Shown: positions 35,761 through 46,874, numbered from the stretch's first letter. The stretch is DNA of 64,000 nt from Hyparrhenia diplandra (GCA_015847255.1 JADLZK010008423.1:119723-183722); one strand, 5' to 3'. The notes: a model not told the origin generated them from the sequence alone. Program-made: numbers and translations.

Positions 35761-37960
35761 GTTTTGTAAGGGGCATCCTGGGGAATGTTGACAGGTTCGT
35801 ATATCTACATGTCCAACTCAGGAACATGTATTTTCCCCCTAATGGTCTGTAGGTAAACTAAAAACATTTTTTTTCCCTCTGTAAACAACTTTTGGAGGGT
35901 CACTGAACCACAGTGCAGAACTAACAAAGCTCATGTTTCAATCATAGCCATTTGTAAAATTCTCCTTATGGCCTATAGATCCATACCTTCAGTTAATACA
36001 ACTGAGATAGAACTGAAATGGCCTGCACCACGACGCCAATTCTAACAACGCCTGCACCACGATGCCAATTCTAACATTTATAATGTTGGAGTGTGGCCTG
36101 TAGAATACATGACAGATCTAAACATTTATAATGTTGGAGTGTATGGACCAAATCACAGCACTGAAGGAAAATAAGTATGCGGTGTCCTCTAAAAAAAATC
36201 CAAAAGCATTACCTGATAATTTTTTGGACACCATTCAGATGGGAGTCGTGGAGGGATTGACAGGCTCATCTTCTCTAGCCTTGCCTCCAAGCTGCTAACA
36301 CGCTACTTCCTGTTGTCTGCTTCAACTTTGAAGAGGAGTATGGTCTCCTATAGTAAAACAAAAAGGCGTGTTCAGATAGTGACAAATTATAGGAAAATGA
36401 TAATTCATAATAGATATGCCTTCCTATGTACCCATTTGAGCAAGGTCATTGGTAACATCCATGGCAAAAATGAGGACACACGTACCAGCAAGGCTGGCTT
36501 CAGCCTCCATCCGTCCCCAGCGCCAGCGACAGACTGACTGCTGCTGCTCTAATTACCTGAGACAGGAGATTGACAAGCACCTGCTCCACTGCTGCAAACC
36601 TGCGGCAAATGAAACAAGCCAGCTGAGATGCCAAGTAAAAATGGAATTAGCAAACGCCCATTGATTGATCACTGCTGGACACAAGCTGCCTGCTGTAGTC
36701 GATAATTTGAACGCCCAGGTCATGCACGAGCTGCTGAACTTGCTGCACGCAACCAATTCAAGCACATTAAGCAAATACAGAGAAACGTATGCAGAGAGAA
36801 GCATGACTGCAATGGAGAGAACAGAGTCAAGCGAGCTGCAGCTGCTGGAAATTAACATGAACTGCTGCACCTTCTCTTGGTGCTGTGTGTGCACGGGTTC
36901 CTGGATGAACACCGATTGGTGCAGAGCAACAACGAGGCTGGGGCAAGCGCTGGACCAGGCAGTGGGAAACCGGCCTGCTGCTCCTGGAGTCCAAACCGCT
37001 CACGCTCAAGAACGCCAAAAACTTTTTCTCTAAAAAAGAACGCCAAAAACCGAGCGCTGACAACAAGGATCAGAGGAGAGCGATAAGAGAAAGAAAATCG
37101 CTTGAAAACTGACCCAAATCAAAAGGATTCGAAACCAAATCTTGCACAGGTGATCACAACTGAGTTGAGAAGCTACTCTAGGAAATCATTGCCCCAAATA
37201 AACTCAAGCCCCGGCAAATCCAGATCGAGTGCAAGAATGAAATCCTATCTCCTAAAACGAAAATCGTCGATTTCTCCGTGCTCGTGTTGAATTGATTTGT
37301 TTCACTTGGTACATAAGCACAACACATGTCCTTGCACGAACTAAAGCAAAAGAGCGAACTAAATCGATCTCAAATCGACGAATCAAAAAGTTCCCAAAAA
37401 TAGCTTCGAAAATCAGAGACAGATGAATCCGGGTTGCGGCCGCTGCGATGGGTGGCGGCCTGGGCTGGGAGCCGCCGCCGCCTCGAGAAAGGATGGAGAG
37501 CCGTCTCCCACACTTCGTCCATATCACCAGCGATTCTCCCCTTCGAAACCCTAACACAACAAAAAAAAATATCATCCATACGCAGAGCAGAGGAGAAGAT
37601 GGGGACGGAGAGAAGAGGAGGAAGGAGAGGTTGGGATGTGGATGGGGGAGACGGCTCACCTGCGCTGCCTGGCCGCGCCGCCTGGCCACGCCGGCTCCGC
37701 CTCGGCGCCGCCGCGCGCGGCCGCGCCGCCTGGCCGTGCCCGCGCCGCGCCACCTGGCCGCGCCGGCCGCGCCCGCGCCACCGCCGCGCCGGGCGTGGCG
37801 CTGTCCGCGCGCCGTCGCCCGCGCAGGAGAGATGAGGGAGAGGAAGAGGCGAGGCCGGTTCTGTTTTTTTTGCAGAGAAGAGAGGGAGAGACTGTATATA
37901 TTTGGTAGGGCCGGCGGGGATGTTTTTTGCAAAAGCCAGATAGTACAGGGGTCTGTATGA
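35761..37960 (-). other. Possible unrecognised multi-exon gene on the minus strand
   Basis: A 29-codon exon candidate at 36656-36742 (acceptor GCGTGCAG, donor GGC|GTTTGC) encodes QVQQLVHDLGVQIIDYSRQL, which looks genuinely coding. Further candidate pieces are AAVEQVLVNLLSQ (about 36555-36597, followed by GTAATT) and SSLEARLEKMSLSIPPRLPS (about 36230-36310). A GC-rich block at 37430-37960 could be the 5' end. Heptad-like Leu/Val spacing suggests a coiled-coil protein, but phases do not join cleanly and I do not recognise the family. It could be a decayed or captured gene. Confidence 0.35.
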
Positions 37961-38109
37961 AAGAAATCCAAGCATAGTTACTGTAGAGGAGGGGCCTGAG
38001 CGGGCTGGAACATGATTTCATACAAACAGAGGGACTCTTTTGAAAAAAAAACGGACCAATCCCAGATTTCGGGACGACGTGGACGCCCTGGCCGCTGAGA
38101 TTCTCCACA

Positions 38110-38740
38110 CACAATATTACTTTTAAATCCATCCAGAACCTTTCTTCGTTAAGCCACTCTCGCTGAGACGTGGGACCGTTGCTCTCACGTGTCCCGCAGG
38201 GAGTCTCTTGGCACATCAAAATATCGCCTCTATCTTCTTCTAGAAGCGATACGTACTTATCTGGTTAACAAATATCTTAACCATATGCATTCAACAGCGC
38301 TTAGCAGAAACCAACGTTTGGTTGCTTTTCTCTTGTGGAGTCCATGACATATGGGCCCGACGTGGTGTGTATAATCACGTAGGCAGATATGGAATAAATA
38401 CGTTCCGGCGTATATACAACTCTACTGCCGATACTCCAGACGTATACAAGTGCATGTACGCATCGAAACTGCACTTGCTAGCCTCTTTGCTAGCACGTCG
38501 AGATGCATGCACGAGTGCAGGGCCCAAACACATATATATATATACGCGTATATAGAGCCTTGTTAGCTTCTTAGCCTTGCTTGTTGTATGTAACAAAAAC
38601 ACACATATATATCCGTGTATAGTTTCTTCTTCTTTAATTCTCTTGGTGTAATACACAAATATATGGATATACATGGATTTCAATGTGCCAAAAATCCATC
38701 AAACACAGCCACCGCGCTCCAGACGTCCCCGTCACACGAA
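38110..38740. repeat. Duplicated non-coding block D2 (shortened copy of 34600-35760)
   Basis: Shares a series of 12-20 bp blocks in the same order and orientation with 34600-35760. Distances between blocks are shorter, as if many small deletions occurred in one copy or insertions in the other. It ends in a GC-rich stretch. Confidence 0.75.
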
Positions 38741-39663
38741 GCCACATGATCGGGGGAAGGGACGCGTTCGCCCACGCCCCCACGGCCAATAGCTCCGTCA
38801 GCACGCCAAGGTGCACTACGACTGCTTCCACTAGCTGGAGCGGCCTAGCACGACCGCTGAGGCGGCCACATGCCCCGCCCCCAGATCTGGGCTCGGAGGA
38901 GACGGGGCGCCAAAACTTAATCACCGGATGCCGGAGGCCGCCGCGAGCGCGGCAGGCCGCACAACCAGGAGGAGGCGCGCTGAGGAAGGGGGAGGTCGCC
39001 ATCCACCACGCGGGGTCAGAACCATGCCAGGGGAGGCAGATTCGCCACAGCCACCGCCCCAAAACGGAGCGGCCAAACTAGTAGCCAGCCACCCACGACG
39101 GCAACAGATACGGTCATGGGAGGCCCAGATCTGCTCCCGATGGAGTCTCTGCACGCCGTAGGAGGTAGGAGGTGGGGTGGCACCAATGATGGGGCTCCAC
39201 TACCACCAACCGTCGATCCCCCGCTACCGCCATAGCCTCCACCCTAGATCCGAGAAGACCCCCGGATCCGGGCGTAGGAGGCCGGATGCCACCGTCAACG
39301 GATGCCGCCCGCCGGCCCTCCACCGCCACGTCGGCCATGGGAAGGCCGGCGATGCCGCCGCCAAGGGGGAGGGAGGGAGGGCGTAGGTGCAGCCGCCCGC
39401 CCTCTAGACGGCGTTCTTTGTAGCCGCGGAGGGAGGCCGGGTCGAGGGAGGACCCGGCCCGAGCCGCGCCACTTGGGCCGCCGCTTCCCAGCGCCCGCTA
39501 CGCCATCTTCAAGAAAGCCCGCCCACCGCCCTCCTCCCGAGCCACGCGGCCTTGCCGGCGACTCACTCCTCCGGCGGCGTATTTGGAAAGTGGGAAAGGA
39601 GATGGCGGCGCCGGCTAGGGGTTGGGGGGCCGCCGGTTGCTCACGTGGGGAGCGGCGGGGATG
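38741..39663. other. GC-rich block, no gene supported
   Basis: Overlapping open frames on both strands are rich in Arg, Pro, Ala and Gly with no conserved domain. The block ends exactly where similarity to the MYB promoter begins (39664), so it may be a transposon-borne insertion or a leader sequence. No termini were identified. Confidence 0.35.
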
Positions 39664-40049
39664 ACCCCTTTCATTTCACCACTTCCTTTTTCTCTTTTTC
39701 CGAGAATAAGAATCGTTGGATACAAATACATGACAAATATGTAAAATGACAAGAGAGGGATATTTAGCCCCACGGTAAATTGAGATTATCACGCATTATG
39801 TGCTTTACCGTACCAACATACTATTCCTTATAAATAGGGTGTCATACTGTACTCATAACTCATGTGCCCCTCTAGGAGACAAGTGTGTTAGTTTAGTATA
39901 CACAAGCAAGGGCCTCATAACTCATGTGCCCCTCTAGGAGACAAGTGTGTTAGTTTAGTATACACAAGCAAGGGGTGAGGATGATCAAGAAAGACAAGAA
40001 AGGGAAGTGGTCAAAGGAGGAGGATGACTTGATCATCAACCACATTCAA
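39664..40049 (+). repeat. Duplicated MYB promoter plus start of exon 1, copy B
   Basis: Collinear with 45425-45748. It keeps a TATAAATA box (39829-39836), the leader and the first 23 codons of MYB. The leader itself is tandemly duplicated: 39852-39911 and 39914-39973 are near-identical copies with a 62-bp period. The match ends abruptly inside exon 1 at about 40049. Confidence 0.9.
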
Positions 40050-40112
40050 AGACCGAATCATTCAATGTCTAATGAAAATAACGCAGCTTCTAGATTAAAC
40101 TACCCTAAATAG
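39981..40112 (+). pseudogene. Truncated R2R3-MYB copy (43-codon frame)
   Basis: Starts with the same 23 residues as the intact MYB (MIKKDKKGKWSKEEDDLIIN, then HIQ) but at the breakpoint switches to an unrelated 20-residue tail before a TAG at 40110. It carries only the beginning of repeat R2, up to the first Trp, so it cannot bind DNA. A TATA box and leader are intact, so a transcript is possible. It is a by-product of the segmental duplication of the MYB locus. Confidence 0.85.
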
Positions 40113-40475
40113 TAGAAGACTCAGTAATCATGAATATGTAGAATGTTTAATGTTAATTGGAAGATAACATGCATGACACCATAGCCATAGAAAAACTCTA
40201 AAGAAATCTCCATTTCCATCAATGACATGTCCTCCACAATACTGTTCAACTCCTTAATCATGGGTAGTTTTATCGCTTTCCCATGTCATGCTGAATTGTG
40301 TGACCTTCTTTTGCCACTATTTGATTGGAAAAGCCTTGTACTATCCCTCTCAATTTAGTCGGATACAGACCTCCACAAAATTACATCAGGACACTGGGAT
40401 GAACAAGCCCTCAATAGAAATTCCTGACCCTTAGGAGGGCGATGGTTTGCCATTTTAAGGCCTCGATGATCCTTC

Positions 40476-41025
40476 TCACAGATATCTACCTCTCCCACCT
40501 CTTGTTTTGTGATCTACATCTAACACTCTTATTGGCTGGTATCTCCTAGCATCATCATCATCGGTGCGATAGTTCTCTTCCGCGTGAATACATGTGAACA
40601 CAAAGTCAAATTCCTTTCTTATGCTATCCAGTCCAAAGTCACTAAATATTAACACTGTTTTCATATTTCTCCCACGAAAGGAGGTCAGGATCCTCAGTAT
40701 GTTCTCATCAAATGCGTCAACAGCAAAGCCGGTGCAATATATAAATTCTCAGTCTCAGCATCACCTTCTCCTTCTGTGTCCTCAGTTTCAGCTTGCGGCT
40801 CTTCCTCTTTGTCCTCAGTTCAGCTTGCTGCTCTTCCTCTGTGTCCTCAGTTTTAGCTTGCGACTTCTCCTCGGTTTCGGCTTGCGGCTCTTCCTCTTTG
40901 GCTGCTTTGGCCACTTCGGCATTCACGATTATTTTCAAATTGAAAACTGAGGTTTTTGTGCGTTCACAAAGCCAGACTCTGGCATCATCAGCAAGAACAT
41001 TTGGTGTTTCATAATCAGCCATTGG
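40476..41025 (-). pseudogene. Degenerate gene, Glu/Lys-repeat protein of unknown family
   Basis: On the minus strand an exon begins after a TTTTCCTCAG acceptor near 41030 and encodes MADYETPNVLADDARVWLCE followed by a low-complexity EEEPQAETEEKSQAK-like stretch. The frame then shifts (the LRTKRKSRKLK segment is the repeat read in a wrong frame), and a third frame continues as FAVDAFDENILRILTSFRGR to a stop at about 40476. Three frames over one continuous similarity pattern imply frameshifts. The family was not recognised. Confidence 0.45.
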
Positions 41026-41206
41026 CTTGTCTGAGGAAAAGAAAAAGGCAATGTAAGTGAGCAATATATTATATATGTAAGTAACAGGACCAGTGAATAA
41101 AATACCATATTATGACATTTTAATATGTATATGATGGGGAAATATTTGGTGCAAACGTTCCTCTCTTTTATGGAATCATGAAAACCCATCCCGAAATCTT
41201 ACAAAA

Positions 41207-41360
41207 TACTTAATCCATCTCAAATTATAAAACGTTTGACTTTTTTTACCTCAAGTTTGACCATTCGTTTTATTCAAAAATTTGTGTAAAATATCATTTA
41301 TTTTGTCATGTCTTGGTTTATTAATAAAAGTTCTTCAAGAATGACTTAAAATTGACTGAT
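41207..41360. mobile_element. Truncated Stowaway-like MITE
   Basis: This stretch matches the left half of the intact element at 57207 (CCATCTCAAATTATAAAACG, GTTTGACCATTCG, AAAGTTCTTCAAGAATGACT). The right half and right terminus are missing; LINE endonuclease sequence follows directly, suggesting a nested insertion or deletion joint. Confidence 0.65.
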
Positions 41361-41384
41361 TGGGCCTTGCATTGCAGAAAAGAA

Positions 41385-41740
41385 AGTTGAGTTCATTGAC
41401 TGGCTCAAATCTATTGACATTAGCAGTCAAGAAGATTGGATTTTCATGGGAGACTTCAATCTCTATCGCGTTATCTAGAAAACTAAAACAGAGAGAGGGT
41501 TGACATCGGTGACATGTTTCTTTTCAATAGCACAATCAACCGCCTGGGGCTAGTGGAAATTCCCCTACAAGGCAAAAAGTATACATGGTCCAACATGCGG
41601 GAGTGCCCTTGTTAGAAAAGCTAGGCGGGTGTTCACAAACAACAAATGGACGCTTTCTTATCCCCGAAACTTCCTGCACTGCTCTCACCATGGAAATTTT
41701 TGACCATAACCCCTTATTAATTTGCATGTCCACCGAGGTC
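41385..41740 (+). pseudogene. LINE apurinic endonuclease domain fragment
   Basis: Across frames one reads IFMGDFNLYR, FNSTINRLGLVEIPLQGKKY, TWSNMRECP, a KARRVFTNNKWTLSYP-like block and a HNPLLICMSTEVPKG end, in the order of the C-terminal half of the endonuclease of plant L1-type retrotransposons (GDFN, TWSN and the SDHxP region). Stops and frameshifts break it. The reverse transcriptase does not follow directly. Confidence 0.75.
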
Positions 41741-42498
41741 CCCAAGGGGCCCGATCCGTCGTCGCCGGGCCCGGATGCCATGACCACCCGGCTTCGCCGC
41801 CACTGGCGCGTATTTGCGAGGTGGCTAGGCCCTAAGCGAGCCGGGCGGGCGCTGGATCCAGGGCCACAATGCCTAATCCGGCTAGCCGCCGCCAGGCCGG
41901 ACGCTGGGCCACCATCCTGCAGCCCACCGATGCGTGGAGACGAGGGGAAGGCCGGCCGACTGGATCGGGGCACAAGGGCTCGGATCGCCAGCCGCGGCCC
42001 ACCTCGGGGCCGCCATGGGCGCCCGCTGAATTGCCAGTGACGGGCGAGGGGAGGGGCGCGTCACTGTGGGGTGGAGGGGAGGGGGAGGTCGGCCGGCCCC
42101 GGATGCGGGCTTGTGCCGCGCCCACCCGGCCGCCATGGCTGCTGCGCCTTGCGCCGGCGATGGGCGAGGAGAGGCCCGACACCACCGCGTGGGGATGGAG
42201 GGGGCGGGCCTGCCGGCGCTGGATCCCGGGGCATAGCCCCCCGGATCGCCCCCAGCACCCATCCCGGCCGCCATGGCCGCCGCCACGTCGGCGCCTATTG
42301 CTCCACCGGGGTTAGGGTTAGGGGGATGGAGGGTGGGGGGTGGGAGGGGAGCGAGCGCGCCTTTTTTGAGCCGGCTGGCCGCCACCGTTGCCGTGGCGAT
42401 GGGGGCGGCAGCGGCGGCGGGAGGGGGCCGTGTGGGGGCGCGGCGGCGGCGCGCGTCGCCCCGAGTCACCGGAAGGGGGCGCTCGGGAGTCGGGAGGA
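41741..42498. other. GC-rich block between LINE pieces
   Basis: Strongly GC-rich with open frames on both strands, all low-complexity. It separates the LINE endonuclease fragment from CACTA-like sequence and then LINE RT sequence, so it is probably transposon-associated. No domain or terminus was identified. Confidence 0.35.
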
Positions 42499-42815
42499 GT
42501 GTGGAGTGGGGACATTTAGCACCACTGGGTGTACCAACCAGTTCTAAGCGCCATAGTATATTTAGCCGCTTCGTCCTCCTCCCCAATCCGACGCCACGAG
42601 CTCCATGTTCATGGCGATGGCACGCTAGGTGGAAGTCTTTGTCCAATTTTTTTTTGGTGATTTGGTGAAGATTTTCAACATCCAAGTGGTCGAAAAGGTT
42701 AGCAACTTTATCCTCTTATCTTTTATGGTTAGCATGGTTTGTTTCTTGTTATAGAAATGTGTAGAATTAGAGCTCAAATTCATCGTTCTTCATCAATTTC
42801 GTTTGACAAAACACA
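42499..42815. mobile_element. CACTA-like fragment, partner of 28729-29065
   Basis: Starts GTGGAGTGGGGACATTTAGC and contains a degenerate ACCACTGGGTGTACCAACC motif. Bases 42499-42768 are the reverse complement of about 28790-29062, while 42769-42815 match 28729-28775 directly. No transposase is encoded. Confidence 0.4.
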
Positions 42816-42839
42816 TTGTTGTACCCAGATTGCACGCAA

Positions 42840-43999
42840 ACAAGGGCATAAAAAGTTGGATAGCGCACTAGATTTTTTTGCAATGGAAGGCAGCAAATGG
42901 TGTAACTGACAAGGGCTTTGGGGCAACAACGCATTCATTGTGCTACTCCCCAAGAAGCCCGATGTCGATGTGCCATCTCGATTCGGCCGATCACGATGAT
43001 CCACGGCTTCGGGAAAGCGGTTTCCAAGATGTTGGCCATGCGCTTGGCACCAAGGTTGGGGGACATCATCTCGCCCAATCAGAACGCCTTCATCCGGGGA
43101 GGACAATCCACGACAACTTCAAGTACATCCGGCAAGGCGTGGTCTACCTACGCAACAAGAAGACCCCGATGACCCTCCTCAAATTTGGACATCTCCAAGG
43201 CGTTCGACACGGTCTCCTAGCCATTTCTGCTTCAGGCGCTGTAGGCCTTTGGCTTCGGCGAGCGTTGGCAGAGATGGGTCGCTGCCCTTCTGTCCACCGC
43301 CTCGTCACGTATCTGCTCGCGGGCGCCGGAAAAGCGATACGACATAGGGGCGTACGCCAAGGGGACTCCCTATCGCCTATGATCTTCATCATCGACATGG
43401 AGGTCTTCGCAAGGCTCATGGCTAAGGCAGAAGGCAGCATCCTATGACCCTTGACATCGCCGGCCATCAAGTTCCGCTGCAGCATTTACGCTAACGACGT
43501 CATTGTCTTCCTGCGGCCAGAGCCGGCCGAGGCAAGGGCGGTCAAGGAGATTCTTGTCATCTTTGTGTAGGCTTCCGGCCTCAACACCAACCTCGACAAG
43601 TGCTCCATCACATCCATATTCACGCCGGATGACAACCTTCCTACCGCCTAGCGGTCGTAGGGTGCCGGCGATCGGAGTTTCCATCACCTACCTTGGCCTG
43701 CCGCTAAGTACTAAGAAGATTCCCTAGGCGGGGATACAATCCACGGTGGACGCCCGTCGCCGGGAGGTTGTCAAGATGCCATGGGCCGCTTATGGCGAAG
43801 CGGTCGGCTAATTTGGATCAAGTCCGTCCCTCTGTGCAGTCCCCATCTACACCATGATAGCAGACGGCCTCCCGCATTGGGCCATCGAGGAGATCGACAT
43901 CATCTGCCGCCGCTTCCTCTGGACCGGCATGTGCTTGTTGTAAAACTCTCTCCTTAATGAAAAAGATGCGCAAATCTTTTGCGTATTCGAGAAAAAAAC
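42840..43999 (+). pseudogene. Degenerate LINE reverse transcriptase with 3' end
   Basis: Fragments in several frames line up with a plant L1-type RT: a KPDVDVPSRF-like block, RLAPRLGDIISPNQNAFIRG, a DNFKYIRQG block, ISKAFDT as ISKAFDTVS in a shifted frame, RGVRQGDSLSPMIFIIDMEV, and a TYLGLPLS block. The catalytic FADD equivalent reads as a damaged YANDV. The element ends near TTAATGAAAAAGATGCGCAA followed by GAGAAAAAAA (about 43955-43999), a LINE-style tail. Multiple frameshifts make it inactive. Confidence 0.8.
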
Positions 44000-44090
44000 A
44001 AGGGCTTTGGGGAGTTATTGAAGCTAGTAAAGAAGATGCTTCGAAAATTGCCTTGAGTTTGAAAAGGATGCAAGGAAAATAAGAGTGTCC

Positions 44091-45420
44091 ACCACTTCTT
44101 ATTCTGTTTCAGTACCAATGATAGGAGCAAAGAACAACTCACATTGTAGTTTTGTTCAGAAACATGTCATCTTTGTCTTTTTTGTTTGGCCAAACATTGC
44201 CACAACTTTACATTCAAATTCAAAAAATATTGCCACAACTGTCCATGGATGAATAGGCACAATGCCTGCACTTCAGAGAGCACCCCCTTTTTTTTTACCG
44301 CTGGTCAATATTTCGCTGCTATATTCGTTTACGAATGTCTGGTGGTGTAGAATCCACCTTCATCGTTGAATAGAACAACATCTATTGGTATATTTTGTTA
44401 GTGACACCGATCTAAATCGCTGGCAATATAGTCAATTATTCTCTTGATTCAACTATTGCCGCCGCTGGTGACTTAACTAAGTCCTTTCGATTCTCACTTG
44501 TAGTAGCAAGTTTAAAGAAAAACGAAATGCCACTTTAAAGAACTAGGGTAACCTGGAATGTACAGTCACAGATCTATCAGGTCTTCCGGAGAAAAGTTGT
44601 TTTCATGCATGTACTCACATCATGTCCAATTCAAGAATCTCTGCATTTTTGGCAACCTACCTACAGGACCTCTCCACTTTTCAAGTTCGATTTGCCAGAG
44701 GTGGTGCAAAGTTATTTGTGTCAATGTGAACGTGAACTGAAAATTGAACTGCAAGCAGCTGGTGAACGTGAACCCATCGTTTGCTTCCCAGTGGTGTTCG
44801 TCAAATGTATGTGATGCTCTGGCTCAACAGAGCCACTAAACATTGATGAAAGGAAGACTCGGATCCTTGCGTCCAATCCTCCGTGAAACCTCAGAACACT
44901 TGACAGGCCATAAGATTCAGCGCCTCTAAACCAAACTGAAAAGCATCTCATCTGAAGCAATGAGATAACACTGACTGTTGCATTATAGTAAACGCAAATA
45001 CTACACGTCAACACCTCCAATACTTCACCTATGCATCAAGGTGGATTCCTTATAAATCCTTTAATAGTAAATTGCCACCAATCATAAGGAGTGTCCAGCA
45101 GCACCAATCATTTGGCATTATATATATCACAATTTAGTCACTCGTCGACCACAAGGGTTACCTTGTTGTGACCAAGAAGCCATTGTGATTAAGCTCTAAT
45201 CCTAAAATTAGTGAAGACAATGTCGACAAATTCATTTGGATTTAAAAACTATAAGATTGACGATTACTTGACTTCGTAGGATACATGTCCCGTCTCTTTC
45301 TCACTTAGCAGACTGATTTTGCAGACGCCCTAGGAGGAGGCGGCTACGAGAACACATTTACTAGTAGTTCCAGTTTACATCAGAATGGTATTCCTTTTTA
45401 CTGCAGCCTCATCATGTGGC
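44091..45420 (+). repeat. Upstream region of the intact MYB gene, source of flank duplications
   Basis: Bases 44091-44500 correspond to 30975-31400, and 44579-45420 to 31660-32485 and partly 29848-30340. This is the most complete version, with both units directly attached to the MYB promoter. The tRNA-Glu gene lying between the two units at 31439 is missing here. The small ORFs at 44558-44814 also occur in the other copy and are not supported as genes. Confidence 0.85.
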
Positions 45421-45589
45421 CATGCCCTTTCATTTCACCACTTCCTTTTTTCTCCCCTTTCTGAGAATAAGAATCGTTGGATACAAATACAGGACAAACA
45501 TGTAAAATGACAAGAGAGGGATATTTAGCCCCACGGTAAATTGAGATTATCACGCATTATGTGCTTTACCGTACCAACATACTATTCCT

Positions 45590-45597
45590 TATATATT
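45590..45597 (+). promoter_or_regulatory. TATA box of the MYB gene
   Basis: TATATATT lies 89 bp before the chosen start codon; the equivalent site is TATAAATA in copy B and TATATAAA in copy A. Conservation across three copies supports it. It places transcription start near 45620, which argues against the in-frame upstream ATG at 45625. Confidence 0.6.
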
Positions 45598-45678
45598 GGC
45601 ATCATACTGTACTCTTGAACTCCTGTGCCCCCTCCAGGAGACAAGTGTGTTGGTTTAGTACACAAGCAAGGGGTGAGG

Positions 45679-46874
45679 ATGATCAAGAAAGATAAGAAGG
45701 GCAAGTGGTCAAAGGAGGAGGATGACTTGATCATCAACCACATTCAGAAGCATGGGAGCATCGGCCGCAGTTGGCAGGCGTTATCCGACAGTTTAGGTTC
45801 GTATGCATACTTCTCGTCATTCATCTCTTTTTGCTAGCATTGTGTTCATGATCGTTGTAATGCATGCATAAGCTTAAATAAGTTGCTCTGTTCAGGGCTG
45901 AGGCGGTGCGGCCGGAGCTGCCGTTCCAGGTGGCTGAACTACCTCCGGCCGGGGCTGAAGCACGGCAATTTCACGCTGGCCGAGGAGAGGGTCATCTGCG
46001 AGATGTACAGCAAGAGGGGAAGCTGGTAAGCCTCACATGAACCCATTTTCCACTGCAAGTGCAACCACAACGAATTGCCATGATCATTTTCACAAGTTTT
46101 CACTCATCTTGCAACAACTGCAGTCTTTTACTCGCTGATTTCACTGAACACACATATTGAGTCGTTGAACTGCTCTTTTATCGCACTGAGATTTCATATC
46201 AGTTAAGTACTCACTAGATTAGAAATGTAGTGCAAAGAATTGAAGCACTATCACTGACATGCTGCAAATTTCTTGGCTTGGTGTGTTCACCCAACAGCTG
46301 GTCCGTCATCGCCGCCCAGCTTCCCGGGAGGACCGACCTCGCCATCAAGAACTACTGGAACAGCACGCTCAAGAAGAAGTACCCGCTCCCAGCAGCGAGA
46401 ACCGCCGCCAGCAGGCGCCGTCCGACCTGCCCGGCCAGCAGCACGTCGTCCGACGACGACGCCGAGGTTCCGGCACGGGACCTGCAGCTAGTTGTCTACA
46501 GCAGCAACGAGAGCTCCACGGCTGGGTCCTCCAGCCCCGCCAAGCCCGTTATCATGGCCGGCCCAACGCCGGTTCCGGTCGCCACCGCCGCCGGCCAAGA
46601 ACCGATCGCAGCGGTCCCGGTTAGTGGACCGGTGTTGGGGATCGAGCAGAAGCCAGCCTTGGCGACAATGGCGAGCCGACAGAAGACGCTGCCGTTGCTG
46701 CCACCGCCACCGCCACCACCGGGCGGTGATCAGACTGGAGAGAGGCCCATGGATATCGTCTGCGCTCCCCTGTCTCCTGCTCCTCTGAACTTCATGTTAC
46801 CGGAGCCGCTGACTTGCATCTACGACGAGTTCGATGACATTGATAGTTTCTTGTGGTGGTTTGATCATCACTGA
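45679..46874 (+). CDS. R2R3-MYB transcription factor, RAX/subgroup 14-like
   Basis: Nuclear DNA-binding regulator. Three exons, 45679-45796, 45896-46025 and 46298-46874, make 274 residues; intron phases are those expected. R2 spans about residues 9-58 with Trp at 10, 32 and 52; R3 spans about 61-110 with Phe65, Trp84 and Trp103, containing SVIAAQLPGRTDLAIKNYWN and TLKKK. R3 resembles the RAX/Blind (subgroup 14) type, but the usual GRxPCCDK-like N-terminus is replaced by MIKKDKKGKW. The C-terminus is Pro/Ser-rich with a poly-Pro run and ends in an acidic, aromatic tail (YDEFDDIDSFLWWF) that could activate transcription. The start at 45679 is preferred over 45625 because the latter lies next to the predicted transcription start. 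The locus has partial copies at about 29.7-32.5 and 39.7-40.0 kb. Target genes are unknown. Confidence 0.92.

Noticed and set aside
37252..38219. A 239-codon minus ORF and a 187-codon ORF
   Set aside because: They cross a GC-rich block of Arg/Ala repeats into AT-rich flank without similarity; compositional.
41536..42685. A 267-codon minus ORF and overlapping ORFs
   Set aside because: GC-rich low-complexity sequence between degenerate transposon pieces; both strands are open, no motif.
45625..45678. Upstream in-frame ATG extending the MYB protein by 18 residues
   Set aside because: The conserved TATA box at 45590 places transcription start at about this position, and the extension is not needed for the MYB domain; 45679 is the better start.
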